Of a stretch of 64,000 nucleotides of DNA, positions 58,165-64,000 are shown one piece after another. The first letter of the stretch is position 1, and each line of letters opens with the position of its first letter. Both the position numbers and the translations under genes were made by a program. Source of the stretch: Pseudomonadota bacterium (lineage in GTDB: Bacteria; Myxococcota; Myxococcia; Myxococcales; Myxococcaceae); NCBI GenBank assembly GCA_023423535.1, contig JAFAFL010000035.1, forward strand, positions 62,001 through 126,000. The letters are read 5' to 3'. The notes below the pieces were generated by a model. That model was given only the letters and a program-made list of their open reading frames with translations. It did no database searches and was not told the DNA's origin.

Positions 58165-60087
58165 ATGCACCTGCTCGAAGTGGCCGCGCAGCACGTCCGC
58201 GGGTTGTCGCCGTCGGCGCGGACCGCACTCCCGCGCGGCTACGTCGCCGTGCAGTCGCCGCAGTCCTCGGCGGAGACGGGCGGACCGCTGGCGCTGGGCG
58301 GACTGCTCGCGGCGCTCCTCTATCCGGACGGTCGAGGCGGGGACGCTGCCTTTGCGGTTCCTGGCGCCGCGCAGGCGCGGGTGGCGCTGACCTTCGTGGG
58401 CGGTGACGGGCAGACGTACCGGCTCGTACGACAGCTGGGTGGGGCGGGCGCGCTGCAGCGGCTCGATCCGAGCGGTGCCTTCGCCGAGATCACCCGCGAT
58501 TCGCAGCAGCTGGGACAGTACCTCCGCGCGCAGGCGCAGTTGCCGCCGCGCAGCGTCTTTGAAGGCCTGTTCGTGTTCTCTCCGGCGCAGCTGCCCTCGC
58601 GCGCGTCGGGTGCGCGTTCGGCGGCGTCTGCGTCTGGTCCCGAGGCTTCAGGTGGAGGCCGGGCGGCCGCGCGTGCCGAGCCGCTGGCGGAAGCGGGGCC
58701 GGTGGACGCGGTGGAGGTCGCGGCCCGGATCGCCGCGCTGGAGAAGGAGCTGGAGGTCTCGGCGCGGATCGACCGGCTGCAGTTCCGGCAGGACGCGCTG
58801 GTCGGCGAGACGTTCGAGCTCGAGGAGCGGCTGAAGGGCGTGGGCGCCATCCGCGCGGCGCTGGCGGAGGCGGAGGCGTCGTTCCAGGCCGCGCCCACCG
58901 CGCAGACGCTCGGGCTGCCGCACGACATCGAGGAGCGGATCGCCCGGTATCCGGCGCAGGTGCAGCGGTTCGAGGAGGCGATGGCGCGGCTCGAGGCGGA
59001 GCGGGAGGAGGGCCTGCACGCGGCGGAGCTCGCGGCGGCGGCGCCGGAGCCGTTCTGGAGGGACGCGAAGTTCGTCGGCGCCGCGGCGGTGGGGGTCTTG
59101 TGCCTTGCGGGCGGGCTCTTCGCGGACGGGGCGCTGCGCTACCTCGCGCTGTTGGACATCCCCGCCTTCGGCGTGGCGGCGCTGGTGGCGCTGAAGTGGG
59201 TGGACGACCTGCGCGACTCGCAGCAGGGCGAGCGCAGGGAGGGGATGCGCGCCGCCCGGGAGCGCAAGGTGCGCGAGGCCTTCGAGGCCGAGGCGCGTCC
59301 GGTGAAGGAGGCGATGAAGAGGCTCTCGGTGGAGCAGCCGCAGGAGGTGCTCGACCTGCTGACGCGACGGGCGCTCTACGCTGCGCGGGTGGAGGAGCTG
59401 AAGCTCGAACTCGCCGCCGCGGAGGCGGATCCGGCGTACGTCGAGGCGGCGCGGGGGCTCGAGCGCTTGCGCCGGGAGGCGGAGGAGCTCGGCGAGCAGA
59501 TGCAGGCGATGGCCGGTGGCTACGTGCGCGACCCGCGCGAGATCGAGCGGGAGCTTGCCCGGGCGAAGGAGTCGCTCATCCCGCGAGCGCAGGTGCCTGC
59601 CGCCGTGGAGGATTCGCCGGCCTCGGTCGAAGAGGGCGTTGCTGCCTACGAGGACCCGGCGCCGAAGCTCCTCGCGCTGGCGGCGGACGCGGCGTACGTC
59701 GAGGCGGCCGAGGTGGCGGCGGCAGTGAAGGGGAGGGCGGGCCAGTACCTCACCGCGCTGAGCGACAGGCGGTGGTCGGGGCTCGAGCTCGATGGGCGTG
59801 GGCGCGCGCGGCTGGTGGGCGCGGAGGGCGCTGTCGAAGCGGGAAGGGCCGGCGCGGCCGAGCTGGACCTCGCGTACCTCGCGCTGCGGCTGACGCTCGT
59901 GGAGTGGCTCGCGAAGAGGGTGCGCATGCCGCTGGTGATCTCCGGCGCCGCGGGCCTTCCGCCGCCGAAGCACGCGCTGCTGGGGAAGATGCTCAAGCAG
60001 CTCTCGCAGAGCGCGGGCGTGCAGGTGCTGCACGTCTCGCCGGCTCAACCCTGCGCGGAGCTGGCGGACTCGTCGGTGGCGCTGTAA
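58165..60087 (+). CDS. Membrane-spanning SMC/YhaN-like coiled-coil protein with eroded ATPase motifs
   Basis: A 640-residue protein laid out like an SMC/YhaN-type ATPase: an N-terminal head piece (LLAALLYPDGRGG, VALTFVGGDGQTYRLVRQL, VFEGLFVFSPAQLPSR), a long coiled coil (about 190-295), two membrane helices (about 302-345), a second coiled coil (about 355-520), and a C-terminal head piece (LDLAYLALRLTLVEWLAK, then PLVISGAAGLPPPKHAL). Where Walker A is expected there is only SPQSSAETGG, without GK[ST], and the Walker B acids are replaced by SGAAG. ATP binding is therefore probably lost. This call is from layout and weak resemblance. Confidence 0.72.
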   Translation: MHLLEVAAQHVRGLSPSARTALPRGYVAVQSPQSSAETGGPLALGGLLAALLYPDGRGGDAAFAVPGAAQARVALTFVGGDGQTYRLVRQLGGAGALQRLDPSGAFAEITRDSQQLGQYLRAQAQLPPRSVFEGLFVFSPAQLPSRASGARSAASASGPEASGGGRAAARAEPLAEAGPVDAVEVAARIAALEKELEVSARIDRLQFRQDALVGETFELEERLKGVGAIRAALAEAEASFQAAPTAQTLGLPHDIEERIARYPAQVQRFEEAMARLEAEREEGLHAAELAAAAPEPFWRDAKFVGAAAVGVLCLAGGLFADGALRYLALLDIPAFGVAALVALKWVDDLRDSQQGERREGMRAARERKVREAFEAEARPVKEAMKRLSVEQPQEVLDLLTRRALYAARVEELKLELAAAEADPAYVEAARGLERLRREAEELGEQMQAMAGGYVRDPREIERELARAKESLIPRAQVPAAVEDSPASVEEGVAAYEDPAPKLLALAADAAYVEAAEVAAAVKGRAGQYLTALSDRRWSGLELDGRGRARLVGAEGAVEAGRAGAAELDLAYLALRLTLVEWLAKRVRMPLVISGAAGLPPPKHALLGKMLKQLSQSAGVQVLHVSPAQPCAELADSSVAL

Positions 60088-60276
60088 CGCGCCCGGGTCG
60101 GCCGACTCCCGGAAGTCGCCGCATCGCGAGCGTCCCTTCGAGCCCGGACCGCATCGGTGACGACCCACGTCGCCGCGACGCGACGGAGGGGGCGAACAGC
60201 GCGGTGCGACCCGCGAAGAGGCGCCGCGGCTCCGGCCTACGTCGCATTGGCCCAGCCTGCGCGAGTTCCCGAGGTC

Positions 60277-61326
60277 TCACCGGTCCGGCACGGGTCTGGC
60301 TGTCGCCGCGCGGGTGGTGAGCGCGCGTGGTCCTCGCCTGGACTTCTGGCGCGTGCCCTTCCCATCGCTTGTCCCGGCAGCGGCGCGCCCGAGTCGCTGT
60401 GAGAGCCGAAGAAGGTGGTCCCGGAGTTCCGGCGGCTCGTGCACCTCGAACTCGAAGCCGAGGAACCCGAGGTGGAACGCGAGCCCCTCCAGCGAATCCG
60501 AACCGGTGTGCATGAGGCACCGGTCTGCGGAGAGGGGTTCAATGCGCGCGGCCACGCCGGAGAGCTTCTGCCCTGCTTCTTCGGCGGAGAGGTGGAGGGT
60601 GACCTTTGCCCGGTAGCGATAGACGTCGGTGGAGACGCTCTGTGAGACCCAGGCGGCGAGGTCGTCCGCGGGGAGCGGCCGCGGCGTGAAGGTCCGGCCG
60701 GGCAGCGGGCGCGGCGCGATGCGGTCGACGCGGAAGGTGCGCCAGGCGCCGCGACCGAGGTCCCAGGCGACGAGGTACCAGCGCAGCCTCGTGTGCACGA
60801 GCCGGTAGGGCTCCACCGCGCGGCGACTCTCCACGTCTCCGTGGCTCCGGTAGGTGAAGCGCAGCTCCAGCGAGTCGCGGCAGGCGGAGGCCACGGTCGA
60901 GAGAAGGGCAGCGTCGATGCGAGGCGTCTGATCTCCGAGCCGCACGCTCACCGCCTGCAGCGCGTTGACCCTCCGGCGCAGGCGCTGGGGCAGCACGCTC
61001 TCGAGCTTCGTCAGCGCGCGGACGGCCGCCTCTTCGACGCCGGTGATCGATCCCGCGGCCGCCTCGCGCAGCCCGATGGCGACGGCGATGGCCTCGTCGT
61101 CCTCGAGGGGAAGGGGAGGCAGCTCGCGACCGGCGCCGAGCCGATAGCCGCCGCCCACGCCTCCGCTGGCATGGATGGGGTAGCCGAGTTCTCGCAGCCG
61201 CTCCGCATCGCGGCGGACGCTTCGGGCGGTGACGCGCAGTTCTTCGGCCAGCTCCTCGCCGCGCCAGAAACGGCGGGTGTGGAGGAGGGAGAGCAGTTGA
61301 AGCAGACGGCCGGCGGTCTTCGGCAT
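60277..61326 (-). CDS. WYL-domain transcriptional regulator (YafY-type)
   Basis: A 349-residue regulator. An N-terminal winged helix (ATG at 61326; MPKTAGRLLQLLSLLHTRRFWRGEELAEEL, shown here only as its first part) recognises DNA with RVTARSVRRDAERLRELGYPI. The WYL ligand-sensing domain follows (VEPYRLVHTRLRWYLVAWD, FRVDRIAPRPLPGRTF), then the WCX C-terminal part. The last 35 residues are a basic tail. The gene is divergent from the GFA-family gene, an arrangement in which the regulator usually controls its neighbour. A candidate palindrome lies in the gap. Confidence 0.87.
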   Translation of the reverse strand: MPKTAGRLLQLLSLLHTRRFWRGEELAEELRVTARSVRRDAERLRELGYPIHASGGVGGGYRLGAGRELPPLPLEDDEAIAVAIGLREAAAGSITGVEEAAVRALTKLESVLPQRLRRRVNALQAVSVRLGDQTPRIDAALLSTVASACRDSLELRFTYRSHGDVESRRAVEPYRLVHTRLRWYLVAWDLGRGAWRTFRVDRIAPRPLPGRTFTPRPLPADDLAAWVSQSVSTDVYRYRAKVTLHLSAEEAGQKLSGVAARIEPLSADRCLMHTGSDSLEGLAFHLGFLGFEFEVHEPPELRDHLLRLSQRLGRAAAGTSDGKGTRQKSRRGPRALTTRAATARPVPDR

Positions 61327-61372
61327 CGCGGCAGACTGTATCGACGGGCGGCGCAGATGGCTCTGTGATCGA

Positions 61373-61387
61373 GGACACATCCTGTCC
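61373..61387. promoter_or_regulatory. Candidate operator between the WYL regulator and GFA genes
   Basis: A perfect inverted repeat GGACA-CATCC-TGTCC at 61373-61387, located in the 123-base divergent gap, suits binding by a dimeric regulator. A TACAGT -10-like element lies 8 bases before the regulator ATG on the minus strand, but no good -35 is seen. Confidence 0.4.
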
Positions 61388-61449
61388 GCGATGGCCTCTA
61401 CCTTCTTCCTCGTACGCACGAAGCGCGGACCACAGCCGAAGGAGAAGAC

Positions 61450-61947
61450 ATGGAGCCCCAGACGATGCAGACCCCGCAGGCAGCGAAGCAGCACGCCCCG
61501 AAGACGCCGTTCGTGAAGGGACGCCACACCTACCGCGCAGGCTGTCACTGCGGCGCGTGGCGCTACGAGATCGCGCTGGACCTGACGCCCGGTACCACCC
61601 GCTGCAACTGCACCTGGTGCAGCAAGCACGGTTGGTGGGGAGCGATCGCCAAGCCCGAAGACTTCCGGCTCCTCGCGGCGCCCGAGACCCAGCGCGAGGC
61701 CGCGGAGAAGACGCCGGGCCTGTACGAGGTCTTCCGGCCGCACTGCACCGTCTGCGGCGTCATCCCCTTTGGCCGCGGCGACATCCCCGAGATCGGCGGT
61801 CAGTACGTGTCGGTCAACGTGAGGGCGCTGGAGGGCGTCACCCTGTCGGGCGTGACCGTCCGTTACCTCGACGGGCTGCACGACACCTGGGCGGTGGTGC
61901 GCGAGGCAACGTTCGATGATCCCTTTGCTGTGATGGATATCCGGTAA
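61450..61947 (+). CDS. GFA-family (CENP-V/GFA domain) zinc protein
   Basis: A 165-residue protein of the glutathione-dependent formaldehyde-activating/CENP-V fold. Zinc ligands are in AGCHCGAWRYE, TRCNCTWCSKHG and HCTVCGVIPFG. GFA was named for an activity later questioned, and most members have unknown function; here it may be a detoxifying or metal-site enzyme. The ATG at 61450 has GAAGGAGAAG upstream. It is divergent from the WYL regulator. Confidence 0.85.
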   Translation: MEPQTMQTPQAAKQHAPKTPFVKGRHTYRAGCHCGAWRYEIALDLTPGTTRCNCTWCSKHGWWGAIAKPEDFRLLAAPETQREAAEKTPGLYEVFRPHCTVCGVIPFGRGDIPEIGGQYVSVNVRALEGVTLSGVTVRYLDGLHDTWAVVREATFDDPFAVMDIR

Positions 61948-62006
61948 AGCAGTCTGGTGCCGTCTGTCGGTGTGCGATGTCAGACCGGGTGGTTATCACT
62001 GGCGGC

Positions 62007-62411
62007 ATGCAGACGGTCGCGACGGAGTCAGTTCGGGGAGGGGTGAACAGGCGCGCCTTTGGCTCGGAGGCGGAGCTGGTGGCGGCGGTGCATCTGGAGG
62101 AGCTCGGGTACCGGATCCTCGACAGGAACTGGACCTGCCGGTGGGGAGAGCTGGACCTCGTGGCAGAGCGCGGTGACACGCTCTGCTTCGTGGAGGTCCG
62201 GATGCGAAGCCACGCGGCCTGGGGAGACCCCTCGACCACGGTCTCCGGGGCCAAGCAACGGAAGGTGGTGAAGGCGGCCCTGCACTGGTTGTTCGAACAC
62301 GGCGGTGCCGGCCGCGACAGGATGATTCGCTTCGACGTGATCACGGTGCTAGGCCGGGGGCTCACCGCCCGGGTGGAACACCTGCCCGGCGCCTTTGACG
62401 CGGGGATGTGA
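62007..62411 (+). CDS. yraN: YraN/UPF0102 family protein (endonuclease-like fold)
   Basis: A 134-residue protein of the UPF0102 family, with a PD-(D/E)XK nuclease-like fold: GSEAELVAAVHLEELGYRIL, NWTCRWGELDLVAERGDTLCFVEVRMR carrying the D-EVR motif (given in part), and AKQRKVVKAALHWL. It is usually linked to rsmI, as here. The start is uncertain: ATG at 62007 gives typical length, with an in-frame ATG at 61977 as the alternative and no clear ribosome site at either. Confidence 0.85.
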   Translation: MQTVATESVRGGVNRRAFGSEAELVAAVHLEELGYRILDRNWTCRWGELDLVAERGDTLCFVEVRMRSHAAWGDPSTTVSGAKQRKVVKAALHWLFEHGGAGRDRMIRFDVITVLGRGLTARVEHLPGAFDAGM

Positions 62412-63242
62412 GTGCCGGGAACGCTGTACCTCGTGGCCACGCCGATCGGAAACCTGGGGGACCTCTCCGCCCGGGCGCGGGAGACGCTCGCGCAGGTGGC
62501 GTTCATCGCCTGCGAGGACACCCGCCACACGCGCAAGCTGCTCGACGCGCACGGGCTTCGGGGAGATCTCGTCAGCCTCCCGGCGTTCGCGGAGGGTGAG
62601 CGCGCCGGGCGGATCCTCGACCGCATCGAAGGCGGGGAGGACTGCGCGCTGGTGACCGACGCCGGCAGCCCCGGCATCAGCGACCCGGGCGAACGGCTGG
62701 TGGCCGAGGCGGTGGAGCGGGGCGTGAACGTCGTCCCCATCCCCGGGCCGGCGGCGGTCATCGCTGCGCTGAGCGCCTCGGGCCTGCCGACCGGCCGGTT
62801 CCACTTCCTCGGTTTTCTCCCGCGGAAGGGGCCAGAGCGCTCGGAGATCCTCGCCGAGGTCGCGCCACTGCGAGCGACCCTCGTGCTCTACGAGTCGCCG
62901 CGGCGGGTGGGGGAGACGCTGGCGGACCTCTCCGAGGCGCTCGGTGCCGGCAGGCGGGCCTGCGTGGCGCGCGAGCTGACGAAGCTTCACGAGGAGTTCG
63001 TGCGCGGGACGCTCGACGAGCTCACCGCGCGCTACGCCGGCGCCGAGGTCCTGGGCGAGATCGTCGTCGTCGTCGAGGGCCGCACCGGCAGCAGCCGCTG
63101 GTCCGAGGACGAGGTCCGTCGCGCGCTGGAGGCGGGTCTGGCACGCGGCGAGCGGCTGAAGGGGCTCGCGACCGAGATCGCCCGGGCGTCCGGATGGAGC
63201 GGGCAGGACGTGTACCGGATGGGCCTCGGGCTGAAGGGTTGA
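62412..63242 (+). CDS. rsmI: 16S rRNA (cytidine1402-2'-O)-methyltransferase RsmI
   Basis: A 276-residue SAM-dependent rRNA methyltransferase of the tetrapyrrole-methylase fold. Marks are GTLYLVATPIGNLGDLSARA, CEDTRHTRKLLDAHG, DAGSPGISDPGERLV, PIPGPAAVIAALSASGL and FLGFLPRKGPERSE. The GTG start directly follows the yraN stop (TGA then GTG), indicating coupling. Confidence 0.95.
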   Translation: MPGTLYLVATPIGNLGDLSARARETLAQVAFIACEDTRHTRKLLDAHGLRGDLVSLPAFAEGERAGRILDRIEGGEDCALVTDAGSPGISDPGERLVAEAVERGVNVVPIPGPAAVIAALSASGLPTGRFHFLGFLPRKGPERSEILAEVAPLRATLVLYESPRRVGETLADLSEALGAGRRACVARELTKLHEEFVRGTLDELTARYAGAEVLGEIVVVVEGRTGSSRWSEDEVRRALEAGLARGERLKGLATEIARASGWSGQDVYRMGLGLKG

Positions 63243-63322
63243 GCCACGGGTTAGGCCGCGACGTTCCGGCGAGTCGACCGAGCCGGGGCGAGTGGCCCAC
63301 TCATCGGAAGGCTGGGCCATCG

Positions 63323-63411
63323 GCTCTCGAGCCGCTGAGCTCGACGAGACCGGCTGAGTACGACGTGCGGCGCTTCCGCCTCCACTGCCACGAGCGCGAA
63401 CTCCGGCCACC
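63323..63411 (+). repeat. Direct repeat copy 1 (about 89 bases)
   Basis: Begins GCTCTCGAGCCGC and includes TCGACGAGACCGGCTGAGTA and GACGTGCGGCGCTTCCGC, ending GGCCACC. It matches copy 2 at about 90 percent, with eight mismatches and one inserted base over 90 positions. The copy-to-copy distance is 105 bases. Confidence 0.85.
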
Positions 63412-63427
63412 GTCGGCGGCGGGCGTC

Positions 63428-63517
63428 GCCCTCGAGTCGCAGAGATCGACGAGACCGGCTGAGTAGCGACGTGCGGCGCTTCCGCTTCCACTGCCACGAG
63501 CGCGAACTTTGGCCGCC
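63428..63517 (+). repeat. Direct repeat copy 2 (about 90 bases)
   Basis: Begins GCCCTCGAGTCGC, shares the TCGACGAGACCGGCTGAGTA core, and carries an extra G at 63466. It ends GGCCGCC. No third copy was found within the window. Confidence 0.85.
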
Positions 63518-63708
63518 GGCAGCGGGCGAGCGGGCGTGGGCCGACGGCACGCGTGCAAGGCACGGAAGGCGGCGCCGTGGCCGACGGGATCCGTGGGAAC
63601 CGCGGCGGCAAGGGCACCTCATCGACCGCATCACTCGGCGGCTCGTACGAGTCGGGTGGAAGCTCGGTGCCGGGAGTCAGACGGCTGCAATCGGGGTATC
63701 GCTGGGGC

Positions 63709-64000
63709 ATGGCGGAGCTGACGAAGCGCGATCTCCCGGGGCTGCTGCGGCTGGCGGTACAGGTGCCCCTTCTGGTCGCGGCCCTCTTCGCGGCGGTGCA
63801 GTTCGGCGCTGAGGGGAGCCCGGTGCTCGCCGTGCTCGCGGCGGCGGTCGCAGGCCTCGGGCTGCTCTGCCACTTCCCCTCGCTTCACGAGTCGGGACAC
63901 GGCACCGCGTTCCGAACCCGCTGGCTGAACGAGAGCGTGGCCTGGGGCTCGGCGGTGCTGATGCTCCAGTCGCCGACCTTCTTCCGCGAGTTCCACTGGG
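63709..64000 (+). CDS. Fatty acid desaturase, N-terminal part (3' truncated)
   Basis: The first 97 codons, from the ATG at 63709, run off the end of the window. Two membrane segments are seen (about residues 15-32 and 38-52), followed by the first histidine box HESGH and a second one beginning FREFHW. This is the pattern of membrane di-iron desaturases and related hydroxylases. The substrate cannot be judged without the rest. Confidence 0.7.
   Translation, partial: MAELTKRDLPGLLRLAVQVPLLVAALFAAVQFGAEGSPVLAVLAAAVAGLGLLCHFPSLHESGHGTAFRTRWLNESVAWGSAVLMLQSPTFFREFHW

Larger units (their letters stand above)
63243..63708. other. 466-base gap holding two direct repeats
   Basis: No convincing gene was found between rsmI and the desaturase. 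The gap holds two 90-base direct repeats at 63323-63411 and 63428-63517, described separately. The remaining sequence is GC-rich, with no clear terminator or promoter. The open frames here have no known domains and encode mainly Arg, Ser and Ala. Confidence 0.5.

Noticed and set aside
63251..63634. Minus-strand frame with repeated short peptides over the direct repeats
   Set aside because: The peptide repeats simply follow from the DNA repeats; composition is Arg/Ser-rich and there is no start site.

Overview
The window is GC-rich, almost fully coding chromosomal DNA that looks like a member of the Myxococcota (myxobacteria and relatives). The evidence is a protein with a MYXO-CTERM-like tail (Cys motif, one membrane helix, Arg run) at 46790-47731, many secreted lipoproteins with Asp-Ala-Gly linkers, a Frz-like chemosensory cluster with a CheR-TPR and a CheA-receiver fusion, and promoters of the form TTGAC-N15-18-TAnnnT. 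No insertion sequence, phage, CRISPR array or rRNA gene was seen. The window starts in the last codons of a membrane protein and ends inside a fatty acid desaturase gene.

1-14.3 kb: an orphan histidine kinase, a LigB-type dioxygenase, a caa3-type CtaG, tRNA-Arg(CCU) beside a CCA-adding enzyme, mnmA coupled to a lipoprotein, a DAG-linker c-type haem lipoprotein, an IHF/HU-like protein with lapB, a SPOR protein, a hydrolase paired with a Ca-loop repeat lipoprotein, and a small ribbon-helix-helix protein leading a UDP-glucuronate decarboxylase gene, followed by a GalE-like epimerase. 14.4-23.9 kb: lepA-lepB, a pyrimidine operon (small membrane protein-pyrB-pyrC-carA, overlapping stops and starts), a conserved hypothetical, pyruvate kinase and a small membrane protein. 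23.9-28.5 kb: a bifunctional-nuclease-domain protein, an acidic-tailed zinc ribbon protein, a long-chain acyl-CoA synthetase and citrate synthase.

28.5-53.6 kb is a dispersed TCA-cycle region: gltA, icd-mdh, sdhAB, sucCD, then ndk. It is interrupted by a seven-gene chemosensory block (cheW, cheR-TPR, cheW-like, transmembrane MCP, cheA-REC, cheB, GAF kinase) that starts 9 bases after mdh, and by an accessory stretch at 43.4-50.3 kb. That stretch holds an RluA-like protein lacking the usual catalytic Asp, lipoproteins, a YcnI-like copper protein, a CX3CH haem-like protein, an aldehyde dehydrogenase, a 21-bp minisatellite and a lipoprotein made of three eight-cysteine repeats. 53.6-64 kb: VTT membrane protein, rlmN, the rpsP-khpA-rimM-trmD-rplS translation operon, a membrane-spanning SMC/YhaN-like protein with eroded nucleotide-binding motifs, a WYL regulator divergent from a GFA-family enzyme, yraN-rsmI, and two 90-bp direct repeats before the truncated desaturase gene.

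The observations most worth following up are: a set of promoters whose -10 element ends only 9-12 bases before the start codon of genes without a Shine-Dalgarno (probable leaderless mRNAs); the palindrome overlapping the promoter of the ribbon-helix-helix gene; the degenerate membrane SMC-like protein; the HRLG pseudouridine synthase; the 21-bp minisatellite next to the triple eight-cysteine lipoprotein; and the chemosensory block set inside TCA genes.
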